In this document: in pieces, positions 9,502-20,390 of the stretch | How positions within the stretch are numbered: position 1 is the first letter of the stretch | Layout of the letters: every line of letters begins with the position of its first letter | Source: Prorocentrum cordatum | Taxonomy: Eukaryota > Sar > Dinophyceae > Prorocentrales > Prorocentraceae | Direction: 5' to 3' | DNA length: 64,000 bases | Assembly (NCBI GenBank): GCA_963575745.1 | Contig: CAUYUJ010014183.1 | Location: forward strand, 62,001 to 126,000 | Position numbers and translations under genes: made by a program | The notes under the pieces: generated by a model | The model's input: the letters and a program-made list of their open reading frames with translations, nothing else | What the model was told of the DNA's origin: nothing | Database searches by the model: none

Positions 9502-9878
9502 AGCGGGAAGCGCCTGGGAGCGCCTGGGAGCGCTTGGGAGCGCTTGGGAGCGCCTGGGATCGCCGGGGAACGCCTGGGAGCGCTTGGGAGCGCCTGGGAG
9601 CGCCTGGCAGCGCCTGGCAGCGCCCGGAAGCGCAGCGCTTGGAGCGCATTGGGAATTTAGGGGCCAGCGGCCCTAAACCCTAAAAGGCTTTAGTTTGGGA
9701 GGTCGCCGGCCCTGCAGCCGGGGGTGGGAAGTGGTTGCAGCTCTGGCGCCCTTCGCCAAGCTTGATCGGGTCGGCTAAACGCCCCCCCAATCAAGCTTGC
9801 CGAAGGGGGGCTGCCGTGCCTTGACTGTCGGCCGCCGCGCTAAGAGAAGCCCTAAACCCTAAACCCTAAACCCTAAAC
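9142..9878 (+). repeat. telomere-bounded cassette, type C-V
   Basis: Second copy of head C (9142-9395), reverse-oriented 10-bp array (about 9400-9640, CTGGGAGCGC units), tail V. It is the shortest cassette of the left block. Its minus-strand ORF is repeat translation. Confidence 0.7.
9662..9878 (+). other. cassette tail type V
   Basis: CCCTAAACCCTAAAAGGC, G-box TTTGGGAGG split from GGGGTGGGAAGTGG by a small CCGGC...GCCGG stem, then a near-perfect 18-nt inverted repeat (CCCTTCGCCAAGCTTGAT at 9749-9766; ATCAAGCTTGCCGAAGGG at 9790-9807), then four CCCTAAA units. The arms share no sequence with other tails, only the layout. No hairpin 1 precedes the first tract. Confidence 0.75.
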
Positions 9879-11674
9879 TGCAGGCGCGGACCTGGGGGCG
9901 CGCACCGCCACGCCTGTAAGGATCTGCTAGTGAGAGCGAGCTGCAAGTCGAGCTCACCGCGACCATAGGCCTGCCGGCCCGAGGCGGTGCTTCGCATGCA
10001 AAATGATAACCCCTAACCCTCGGCCGGATGCTCGGAAATACCGCTCGGCTTTTCGCCCAGAGCTCTCCAGAGCTTTCCCCCAGAGCATTCCCCCAGAGCC
10101 CCCCCCCGGAGCTCCCCCCCAGAGCTGCCCCCAAGAGCTCTCCCCCAGAGCTCTCCCCCAGAGCTCCCTCCAGAGCTCCCCCCCCCAGAGCTCTCCCCCA
10201 GAGCTCTCCCCCAGAGCTCTCCCCAGAGCTTTCCCCCAGAGCTCCCCCCCAGAGCTCTCCTCCAGAGCTCTCCCCCAGAGCTCTCCCCCAGAGCTCTCCC
10301 CCAGAGCTCTCCCCCAGAGCTCCCCCCCAGAGCGCTCCCCCAGAGCGCTCCCCAGAGCTCTCCCCCAGAGCTCCCCCCCAGAGCTCTCCCCAGAGCATCC
10401 TCGGGAGCCTCGTGCGCGGCCCGAAGCACTCCCCGGAGAAGTCTCTGGCGCCTCGTGCGCGGCCCGAAGCACTAGCCAGAGGGTTCTCTCGGCGCTCGCG
10501 CGCTCAGAGCTCCCAGAGCATCGTTCCCACGGTGGTGAACCCACCATATCCCCAAGACTCCTTTCCAGGCCGTGCGTGAGAGGTTTTCACGCGTTCGCAG
10601 ACGCGTTCCCAGAGCGTAAATTCGAGATTCCAAACTCGATCCCGGGACTCGGGAACCCGGAAGCCCGGAAGCGCGTGAGCCCCTGAGGGTCGTGAGCCCG
10701 TGAGCGCGCGAGCCCGTGAGCACGTGAGCCCGTGAGCCCGTCAGCCCGTGAGTCCGTGAGTCCTTGAGCCCGGGCGCCCGTGAGCCCGGGAGCCCGTGAG
10801 CCCGTGAGCCCGTGAGCCCGTGAGCCCGTGAGTCCGTGAGTCCGCGAGCCCGGGAGCCCGGGCGCCGGGGAGTCCGGCAGCCCGGGAGCGCGTGAGCCCG
10901 TGAGGGTCGTGAGCACGTGAGCGCGTGAGCCCGTGAGCGCGTGAGCCAGCCCGTGAGCGCGACATCTCGGCGAGACGCAGCTGCTCTTCTCTCTGCCTCG
11001 GTCGCGATGCAAAGGTCCAACATGCCGATGCTCCCTGTCATTCCTGGCATGCACATCCCGCAGCGCTCACGCGCGTCGCAGAGCCGACGTCCGCCGACCC
11101 CACGAACAACGGCGCCCCCGCGAACTCTCGGCAAGGCGCAGTTGTGCCCTCTTCCGCGGGCTTGCACCAGGAACGCGGAAGCTCGCGGTCGAGGGGGGCT
11201 TCCGCGCGGGAGTGGCCGCCGCGCCGCGCCGAGTCCGCGAGCGAGAAAGCCCGTCGGACCCCACGCGCGGCGCGGCGCCCACTGCCGCGCGGAAACCCAG
11301 GGGGCCACGTCCAGCCTCACGCGGCGGCCCCTGGGGAAGGCTACGCGGGCGACTCTGCACCCGCAAGGGTCGCGGTCGCGCGCGTAACTTTCGCGAAGGA
11401 CGACTCTCGAATCGCGCTAATGCTGACATATCTGTCTCTGGGACGCACATCACTCACTCAGGCTGACGCCAGCACTCCTTCCCCCCTTGATAGGGGGGAG
11501 CGTGGGAGGTAGATCCCTAAACCCTAAAAGCAATGACTCTGGGTGGATGGGGTGGGACAGAACGCATCCATCCATCCCCCCCTACCTCCTGAGGAGGGGG
11601 GGATAGGATGGTTCTGCGCAGAAACCCTAAACCCTAAACCCTAAACCCTAAACCCTAAACCCTAAACCCTAAAC
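9878..11674 (+). repeat. telomere-bounded cassette, type A-I, copy 3
   Basis: Head A (9878-10058), 13-bp array (10060-10395), spacer S1 (10398-10670), 8-bp array (10675-10960), a short unique piece (10961-11026, GCGACATCTCGGCGAGACGC), spacer S2 (11027-11395), tail I. It joins parts that are separate in copies 1 (S1, 8-bp) and 2 (S2), which suggests recombination among cassettes. Confidence 0.75.
11480..11674 (+). other. cassette tail type I, copy 3
   Basis: Same layout as copy 1: hairpin 1 at 11480, G-box at about 11538-11556, hairpin 2, then seven CCCTAAA units, one of the longest tracts here. Confidence 0.8.
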
Positions 11675-14024
11675 TGCAAGCCACGGGCGGTGCATCGTCA
11701 GAAGCCCGTGGCGCCTGGCCGAGCGATCAGCGAGTCCGCCCATGCGCGCACGCCGCACCGACGAAGCGCGTAGCGCTGAGGAGGATGCGCTCCCCCGCGG
11801 GGATGCCTCGTGAGTTCTGAGAGATGAATAGAACCCTTAACCCAAAACCCAGCCAGTGGCTTCACTGCGATTGGTCCCATCCCCTGGGGCTCGAAACCTA
11901 TGAAAATACACCATGCGGCGCCCTTTCGGCCGTCCGTGGGGCCGCAAACCATATGAAAATACAGCATGCGGCGTCCTTTCGGCTGGCGCACGCTCCAAGT
12001 GCTCCCAAGCGCTCCCAGGCGCTCCCAGGCGCCCCCAAGCGTTCCCAAGCGCTCCCAGGCGCTCCCAAGCGCCCCAAGCGCTTCCAGGCGCTCCCAGGCG
12101 CTCCCAAGCGTTCCCAGGCGCTCCCCAGCGTTCCCAAGCGTTCCCAAGCGCGCCCAAGCGCTCCCCGGCGCTTTCGGCACGCTCCCAAGCGCTCCCAAGC
12201 GCTCCCAGGCGCACGGCGCTCCCAGGCGCTCTCAGGCGCTCCCGGCACGCTCCCAAGCGCTCCCAGCCTGCTCAGGCGCTCCCTGCGCGCTCCCACGCGC
12301 TCCCTGGCGCCTCCGAGCGCTCCGGGGCGCTCCGAAGCACTCCCAAGCGCTCCGGCGCGCTCCCAGGCGTCCCAAGCGCTCCCCGGCGTTCCCAAGCGCG
12401 CTTAAGAAGTCCAAGCGGCCCCCTAGCGTTTTCATGCATTCGCAAGCACTCGGCAGCGCTCCCTGGCGGCGCTTCCCGGCGCTTCCCCGCAATGCAGGTG
12501 CTGCCGCAGCCATGCGCGCGCATCGTAGCGAGGGGGCGCCAGACCCACCCCCTCGCGCTCCCTCTCCAGCCATGCGACATTCGCGCCGAAGGCGGCTGCG
12601 TCGACAGTGCAATCGCTTCAGCGGGGGCGACGCCAACGGTCCTGCCCAGTGGACAACCCACGGCCCGCGCTCGCGGTGCACTCTGCGTGTCCTGTCACGC
12701 TCCCAGACGCTCCCACGTGCTTCCATCCTGGGGAAACCTCGAGGCGCTCTCTCAGCGCTCCCAGAGAGCTCTCCCAAGGCATTCCAAGAGGTCTGCCATG
12801 GACATGCTGCCGCAGCCATGCACGCGCATCGTAGCGAGGGGGTGCCAGACCCACCCCCTCGCGCTTCCCTTCCAGCCACGCGAAATTCGCGCCGAAGGCG
12901 GCTGCGTCGACAACGCAATCGCTTCAGCGGGGGCGACGCCAACGGTCAAGCCCAACGGGCAATTCACGGCTCGCGCTCGCGGTGCACTCTGCGTGTCCTG
13001 TCGCGCTCCCAGACGCTCCCACGTGCTTCCATCCTGGGGAAGGTCGAGGCGCTCCCCCAGCGCTCCCAGAGAGCTCCCCCAAGGCATTCCAGGGGTCTGC
13101 CATGGACGTGCTGCCGCAGCCATGCGCGCGCATCGTAGCGAGGGGGTGCCAGACCCACCCCCTCGCGCTCCTCCTCCCGCCTTCCGAAGCTCGCGTCGAC
13201 AGCGTCTGCGTCGATGATTGCAATCGCTTCAGCGGGGGCGACCTCAAAGCAAAACCCAAAGCCGCGGGCGAATACAACTGCCGCGCACGTCGCCTTCAGC
13301 GAGGAGCCCGACGGCGCGGCTACTCGCTCGAGGCCCACGGGGGCCCATGGGATTGCCGCGCCACCACCCTCGCAGTGCTGCTTTCCAACGCCGAAGGCAA
13401 ATGCGGACCCCTGTGGATCTGCTGCGCCAGCAGCAGCCGTCTACGACGGCGGCTGCAAGGGCAGCCAGGCCAACGGCAAAAGCCAAGGGCCTACTGGAAC
13501 CAGGGGCAATGCTGCGTCTGCGACAGGCCAACGCCGTAACTCAAAACCTAATGCGGCGACGCCTGGCCTTGAGGCTTCTCCTGTGCCTTCTGATTGCAAT
13601 GCGCACCCGCAGGAGAAGAATCCGTCTTCGGCAAAGCCATGCGCCAACTGGGAGCCAGCCGAATGCAGCTAAACCCACGGCAAAGATTGTTGGCCATGCG
13701 ACGACGCTGGCTCTTGCGCCTGCGCAAAGCGCTTTGCGCGCGTACCAAGAACGCAATGCCAAAACCGTGTTGTCGTGCTCCCCGCGGAATGTTCGCATTC
13801 GCGCACAACACGAAAGCCCCCCTTGATAGGGGGGTTGGGGGGAGAAACCCTAAACCCTAAAGGGCTTTACTGTGGGTGGTCTGGGGCGGGAGTGCAAGTT
13901 CATAGCGCGCGCGGCTTGGGCAGCGATCCCCCCCGACAACCTTGATGTGGGGGGGATCGCAGCCAGCGCGCGCATGCGCCCATGCAGGCCCTAAACCCTA
14001 AACCCTAAACCCTAAACCCTAAAC
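11675..14024 (+). repeat. telomere-bounded cassette, type B-II, copy 2
   Basis: Head B hairpin (11684-11716), 10-bp array (12000-12415, shorter than copy 1), hairpin H units at 12528, 12834, 13138, GC-rich region (13212-13812), tail II. Differs from copy 1 mainly by loss of array units and scattered substitutions. Confidence 0.75.
13816..14024 (+). other. cassette tail type II, copy 2
   Basis: Hairpin 1 at 13817-13834, G-box at about 13872-13891, hairpin 2 containing the perfect stem GCGATCCCCCCC / GGGGGGGATCGC (about 13932-13969), then five CCCTAAA units. Confidence 0.8.
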
Positions 14025-15251
14025 TGCAGGCGCGGACCTGGGGGCGCGCACCGCCACGCCTGTAAGGATCTGCTAGTGAGAGCGAGCTGCACGTCGAGCT
14101 CACCGCGACCATAAGCCTGCCGGCCCGAGGCGGTGCTTCGCTTGCAAAATGATGACCCCTAACCCTTCGCCGGATGCTCAGAAACACCGCTCGGCTTTTC
14201 GCCCAGAGCTCTCCAGAGCTTTCCCCCGGAGCTCTCCCCCAGAGCTCCCCCCCAGAGCCCCCCCCCAGAGCTCCCCCCCAGAGCTCCCCCCCAGAGCTCC
14301 CCCCCGAAGCTCCCCCCCAGAGTTCTCCCCCAGAGCTCTCCCCCAGAGCTCTCCCCCAGAGCTCCCCCCCAGAGCTTTCCCCCAGAGCTCTCCCCCAGAG
14401 CTCTCCCCCGGAGCTCTCCCCCAGAGCTCTCCCTCCAGAGCTCTCCCCCAGAGCTCCCCCCCAGAGCTCTCCCCCAGAGCTCTCCCCCAGAGCTCTCCCC
14501 CAGAGCTCTCCCCCGGAGCTCTCCCCCAGAGCTCTCCCCCAGAGCTCTCCCCCAAGAGCTCTCCCCCAGAGCTCTCTCCCAGAGCTCTCCCCCAGAGCTC
14601 TCCCCCAGAGCCTGTCCCCCAGGCTCTCCCCGGAGCTTTCCCCCAGAGCTCCCCCACCAGAGCTCTTCCCCAGAGCTCCCCCCAGAGCTCTCCCCCAGAG
14701 CTCTCCCCCGAAGAATCACCAGAGGCTCTCCCCAGAGCGCTCCCCAGAGCTCCCCCCCAGAGCTACTCCCCCAGAGCTCAACCAAGGAGCGCTCCCCCAC
14801 GAGTCTCTCCCAGAGCTCTCCCCCAGAGCTCTTCCCAGAGCTCCCCTCAGAGCTCTCCCCAGGAGCATCCTCGGGAGCTCGCGCGCCCCCAAAAGCCTTC
14901 CACGCGGCCCCCCCTGGGGGAAGGTACGCGGGCGATCTGAACCGCAAGGGTCGGGGTCCCCCCCCCCGCCCCCCCCCGCGCGTAACTTTCGCGAAGGACG
15001 ACTCTCGAATCGCGCTAATGCTGACATATCTGTTTCTGGGACGCACATCACTCACTCAGGCTGACGCCAGCACTCCTGCCCCCCTTGATAGGGGGGGGCG
15101 TGGAGGGTAGATCCCTAAACCCTAAAAGCAATGACTCTGGGTGGATGGGGTGGGGCAGAACGCATCCATCCATCCCCCCCTACCTCCTGAGGAGGGGGGG
15201 AAAGGATGGTTCTGCGCAGAAACCCTAAACCCTAAACCCTAAACCCTAAAC
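14024..15251 (+). repeat. telomere-bounded cassette, type A-I, copy 4
   Basis: Head A with GATGACCCC in place of GATAACCCC, the longest 13-bp array (14203-14875, about 50 units, noisier toward the right), short remnant of S2 (14880-15050, with a poly-C expansion near 14960), tail I. Confidence 0.75.
15078..15251 (+). other. cassette tail type I, copy 4
   Basis: Hairpin 1 reads GCCCCCCTTGATAGGGGGGG, G-box with GGGGTGGGGCAG, hairpin 2, four CCCTAAA units. Confidence 0.8.
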
Positions 15252-16374
15252 TGCAGGCGCGGACCTGGGGGCGCGCACCGCCACGCCTGTAAGGATCTGC
15301 TAGTGAGAGCGAGCTGCAAGTCGAGCTCACCGCCACCATAGGCCTGCCGGCCCGAGGCGGTGCTTCGCTTGCACAATGATAACCCCTAACCCTCGGCCGG
15401 ATGCTCGCGGATACCGCTCAACTTCTCCCCCAGAGCTCTCCCCCAGAGCTCCCCCCCAGATCTCTCCCCCAGAGCTCTCCCCAGAGCTCCCCCCCAGAGC
15501 TCTCCCCCAGAGCTCTCCCCCAGAGCTCTCCCCCAGAGCTCTCCCCCAGAGCTCCCTCCCAGAGCTCTCCCCCAGAGCTCTCCCCCAGAGCTCTCCCCCA
15601 GAGCTCTCCCCCGGAGCTCTCCCCCAGAGCTCTCCCCCAGAGCTCTCCCCCAGAGCTCCCTCCCAGAGCTCTCCCCCCGAGCTCTCCCCCAGAGCTCTCC
15701 CCCAGAGCTCTCTCCCGGAGCTCTCCCCCAGAGCTCTCCCCCAGAGCTCTCCCCAAGAGCTCTCCCCCAGAGCTCTCTCCCAGAGCTCTCCCCCAGAGCT
15801 CTCCCCCAGTGCTTTCTCCCAGAGCTCTCCCCCAGAGCTCTCCCCCAGAGCTCTCCCCCAGAGCTCTCCCCCAGAGCTCTCCCCCAGAGCTCTCCCCCAG
15901 AGCTCTCCCCCAGAGCTCTCCCCCAGAGCTCCCCCCCAGAGCGCTCCCCCAGAGCTCTCCCCCAGAGCTCTCCCCCAGAGCTCCCCCCCAGAGCTCTCCC
16001 CAGAGCATCCTCGGGGGCCTCGTGCGCGGCCCAAAGCCTCCACGCGGCGGCCCCTGGGGAAGGCTACGCGGGCGACTCTGCGCCCGCAAGGGTCGGGGTC
16101 GCGCGCGTAACTTTCGCGAAGGACGACTCTCGAATCGCGCTAATGCTGACATATCTGTTTCTGGGACGCACATCACTCACTCAGGCTGACGCCAGCACTC
16201 CTTCCCCCCTTGATAGGGGGGAGCGTGGGGGGTAGATCCCTAAACCCTAAAAGCAATGACTCTGGGTGGATGGGGTGGGACAGAACGCATCCATCCATCC
16301 CCCCCTACCTCCTGAGGAGGGGGGGATAGGATGGTTCTGCGCAGAGACCCACCCTAAACCCTAAACCCTAAAAA
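15251..16374 (+). repeat. telomere-bounded cassette, type A-I, copy 5
   Basis: Head A (15251-15422), 13-bp array (15424-16010, about 45 units), short S2 remnant (16011-16130), tail I. Simplest full A-I cassette. Confidence 0.75.
16203..16374 (+). other. cassette tail type I, copy 5
   Basis: Hairpin 1 at 16203-16222, G-box, hairpin 2, then three CCCTAAA units with one ACCC interruption. Confidence 0.8.
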
Positions 16375-18004
16375 CTGCAGGCGCGGACCTGGGGGCGCGC
16401 GCCGCCACGCCTGTAAGGATCTGCTAGTGAGAGCGAGCTGCAAGTCGAGCTCACCGCGACCATAGGCCTGCCAGCCCGAGGCGGTGCTTCGCTTGCAACA
16501 TGATAACCCCTAACCCTCGGCCGGATGCTCGGAACCGCTCGGCTTTTCCCACAGAGCTCCCCCCAGAGCTCCCCCCCAGAGCTCTCCCCCAGAGCTCCCC
16601 CCCAGAGCTCTCCCCCAGAGCTCTCACCCCGAGCTCTCCCCCAGAGCTCTCCCCCAGAGCTCTCCCCAGAGCTCCCCCCCAGACCCCCCAGAGCTCTCCT
16701 CCAGAGCTCTCCCCCAGAGCTCCCCCCCAGAGCTCTCCCCCAGAGCTCTCCCCCAGAGCTCTCCCCCCCAGGGCTCTCCCCAGAGCTCTCTCCCAGGGCT
16801 CTCTCCCAGTGCTCTCCTCCAGAGCTCTCCCCCAGAGCTCTCCCCCAGAGCTCTCCCCCAGAGCTCTCCCCCGCAGAGCTCTCCCCCAGAGCTCTCCCCA
16901 AGAGCTCTCCCCCAGAGCTCTCTCCCAGAGCTCTCCCCCAGAGCTCTCCCCCAGAGCTCTCCCCCAGAGCTCTCCCCCAGAGCTCTCCCCCAGAGCTCTC
17001 CCCCAGAGCTCTCCCCCAGAGCTCTCCCCCAGAGCTCCCCCCAGAGCTCTCCCCAGAGCGCTCCCCCAGAGCTCTCCCCCCAGAGCTTCCCCCCAGCTCT
17101 CCCCAGAGGCCCCCCAGAGCTCCCCTAGAGCTCTCCCCCAGAGCTCCCCCCAGCGCGCTTTCCCCCTCCCCAGAGCTCCCCCCCAGAGCCCCCCCCCAGA
17201 GCTCTCCCCAGAGCATCCTCGGGAGCCTCGCGCGCGGCCCGAAGCACTCCCCGGAGATGTCTCTGGCGCCTCGTGCGCGGCCCGAAGCACTAGCCAGAAG
17301 GTTCTCTCGGCGCTCGCGCGCTCAGAGCTCCCAGAGCATCGCTCCCACGGTGGTGAACCCACCATATCCCCAATACTCCTTTCCAGGCCGCGCGTGAGAG
17401 GTTTTCACGCGTTCGCAGACGCGTTCCCAGACGCGTTCGTGAGTCCGCGAGCGAGAAAGCCCGTCGGACTCCACGCGCGGCGCGGCGCCCACTGCCGCGC
17501 GGAAACCCAGGGGGCCACGTCCAGCTCCACGCGGCGGCCCCTGGGGAAGGCTACGCGGGCGACTCTGCACCCGCAAGGGTCGGGGTCGCGCGCGTAACTT
17601 TCGCGAAGGACGACTCTCGAATCGCGCGCGGCAGCCCGGGAGCGCGCGAGCCCGTGAGGGTCGTGAGCACGTGAGCGCGTGAGCCCGTGAGCGCGTGGGC
17701 CCGTGGGCCAGCTGTGAGCGCGTGAGCCCGTGAGTCCGTGAGCCCGTGAGCCCGTGACCCCGTGAGCCCGCGAGCCGCATATCTGTTTCTGGGGCGCGCA
17801 TCACTCACTCAGGCTGACGCCAGCACTCCTTCCCCCCTTGATAGGGGGGAGCGTGGGGGGTAGATCCCTAAACCCTAAGAGCAATGACTCTGAGTGGATG
17901 GGGTGGGACAGAACGCATCCATCCATCCCCCCCTACCTCCTGAGGAGGGGGGGATAGGATGGTTCTGCGCAGAAACCTTAAACCCTAAACCCTAAACCCT
18001 AAAC
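16374..18004 (+). repeat. telomere-bounded cassette, type A-I, copy 6
   Basis: Head A (16374-16545), 13-bp array (16550-17215), S1 fragment (17213-17440) fused to the end of S2 (about 17440-17625), short 8-bp array (17640-17775), tail I. The 8-bp array is inserted inside S2-like sequence, splitting TCGAATCGCG from CATATCTGTTTCTGGG. Confidence 0.75.
17831..18004 (+). other. cassette tail type I, copy 6
   Basis: Hairpin 1 at 17831-17850; first tract CCCTAAACCCTAAGAGC; G-box; hairpin 2; then three to four CCCTAAA units leading into head B. Confidence 0.8.
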
Positions 18005-18482
18005 TGCAAGCCACGGGCGGTGCAACGGCAACGTCCGTAGCCCGTGGCGTCTGGCCGAGCGCTCAGCGAGCCTGCCCACACAGCGTGCGCTGCACCGACG
18101 AAGCGGAGATAGCCGCTGAGGAGGAATTCGCACGCCGCGCGGTGCATCCCCGTGGTGTTCTCCTAAGAAAAGGAACCCCTAACCCTCGGCCCTAGCAAGC
18201 GGCTTCCCGTTGGGCCGATGTATCCCTCGGGGCTCCAAACCTATGAAAATACAGCATGCGGCGCTCCCTGGGTGCTCCAAACCTATGAAATTACCGCGTG
18301 CGGCGCTCCAAGCGCTTCCAAACGCTCCAGGCGCTCCCAAGGACTCTCCAAGCGCTCCCGGCAAGCTCCCAGGCGCTCCCAGGCGTTCCCAGGCGCTCGC
18401 TCCCAGGCGCTCCCAGGCGTTCCCAAGCGCTCCCAGGCGCTACCAGGCGATCCCCGGCGCGCTCCCAGGCGCTCCCAAGCGT

Positions 18483-18521
<39 letters not shown>

Positions 18522-20037
18522 TTCCCAGGCGCCCCCAGGCATCAGGCGATCCCCGGCGCGTCCAGGCGCTCCCGGCACGCTCTCAAGCGCTCCGCGGCGC
18601 TTCAAGCGCTCCCGGCACGCTCCCAGGCGCTTTCGGCACGCTCCCAGGCGCTCCCAGGTGCTCCCAGGCGCTCCCAGGCGCTCCCCAGCGCTCCCAAGCG
18701 TTCCTGGGCGCTCCCGGCACGCTCCCAAGCGCGTTCCCAGGCGCGCGCTGGCTGTGCTCCCAGGCGCTCCCAGGCGCTCCCAAGGGCTCCCGGCGCGCCC
18801 CCAAGCGCTCCCAGGCGCTCGCAGGCGCTCCCAAGCGCTCCCGGCACGCTCCTGGCGCGCTCCCAGGCGCTCGCAAGCGCTCCCCAGCGCCCCCAGCGCT
18901 GCCACAACTCCGAAGCGCTCCCCGGCGCTCCCAGGTGCTCCCAGGCGCCCAAGCATTCCCACGTGCTCTCAAGCGCCCACAAGCGCTCCAAGGCGCCACG
19001 CGGCGCTCCCCTGCGCTCCCGCGCGCTCCCAAGCGTGCCCAGGCGGTTCCAGGCGGTCCCAAGGCTTTTGGGGCAAGCTCCAGGCGCTCTCCCAGCGATG
19101 CCAGAGGGCCCTCCCAAGGCATTCCACGGGCTCTGCCATGGAGGTGCTGCCGCAGCCATGTGCGCGCATCGTAGCGAGGGGGTGCCAGACCCACCCCCTC
19201 GCGCTCCCCCTCCAGCCGTCCGAAGCTCGCGCCGAAGGCGGCTGCGTCGATGATTGCAATCGCTTCAGCGGGGGGGCGACCCCAAAGGCGAAACCCCAAG
19301 CCGCGGGCGAATGTAACTGCCGTGCGCGTCGCCGTCAGCGAGGGGCCCGACGGCGCAGCCACTCGCTTGAGGCGCAGGTGAACCCATAGTATTGTCACGC
19401 CAGCGCCCTTGCAGTGCTGCTTTCCAATGCCGACGGCAAATGCCGGACCCCTGTGGATCTGCTGCGCCAGCGGCAGCCCAACGGCGAAGCTCCACGCAGA
19501 AGGCGCAAACGGTTGCCTCATCGACGAGGCGAGCTGGCGCGCCAGCGCCATTCACATTGCGCGCGCGTTCGCATGCGCGCGCATAGCCACGGCCGCGGCC
19601 GCGCGCGCTTCCCAGCATTCGCAGCCCAGTGTCAAACCCAGTGCCGACAGCAAAAGCGACAACGCATAAGCATGCTGCGCCAGCGGCAGCCCAACGGCGA
19701 AGCTAATCGCCGCCATCGCCAACGGCTGCCTCTTCGACGGGACAACGAGCCGAAGCGCCGCCTACGCCACGCGCCCTGCGCGCGTGCTCACGTGGATGCG
19801 CAGTGCCACGGCCGCGTCGGCGATCGCCTGCGCGCAACACTTCGACAGCCCCCCGTGATAGGGGGGTTGGGGGGAGAAACCCTAAACCCTAAAAGGCTTC
19901 ACTCTGGGTGGTCTGGGGCGGGAGTGCGACTAACCGTGGCGCGCGCGGCTTGGGCAGCGATCCCCCCCAACGACCTTGATGGGGGGGGGGTCGCAGCCAG
20001 CGCGCGCTTGCGCCAACGCAGGCCCTAAACCCTAAAC
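18005..20037 (+). repeat. telomere-bounded cassette, type B-II, copy 3
   Basis: Head B with conserved GCCACGGGC / GCCCGTGGC stem (18009-18046) but a different loop, 10-bp array (18300-19070), a single hairpin H (19174-19202), GC-rich region (19255-19845), tail II. More diverged than copies 1 and 2. Confidence 0.75.
19849..20037 (+). other. cassette tail type II, copy 3
   Basis: Hairpin 1 CCCCCCGTGATAGGGGGG (19849-19866; loop changed, stem kept), G-box CTGGGTGGTCTGGGGCGGGA, hairpin 2 with GCGATCCCCCCC / GGGGGGGGTCGC (a U-G-type change at one pair), then two CCCTAAA units. Confidence 0.8.
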
Positions 20038-20229
20038 TGAAGCGCGACCCCTCGACGGGTCGCGCACCGATGTCGAACCCTTTCCGCTCTGAAAGCGAGC
20101 GATAGTTGAGCGCCCAGATCGTTATCGGGCCGGCGCACGCGCTGAGCTTCGGCTCTTAGATAACCCTGAACCCTGGACTCCTGTGCTCTGGCGTTTCCTT
20201 GTTGGCCCCTGGAAGGATAAACTTCACCT

Positions 20230-20265
20230 GGGAGCGCTCCCATGCGCTCCCAGGCGCTCCCGGGC

Positions 20266-20301
<36 letters not shown>

Positions 20302-20315
20302 CCGGGCGCGCTCAG

Positions 20316-20390
<75 letters not shown>

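Noticed and set aside
1340-18004. SPRALPQSSPPEL proline-rich structural protein
   Set aside because: The 13-residue periodicity equals three 13-bp DNA units, and both strands are open. Cassette copies show no purifying selection on one frame (indels of one base are tolerated).
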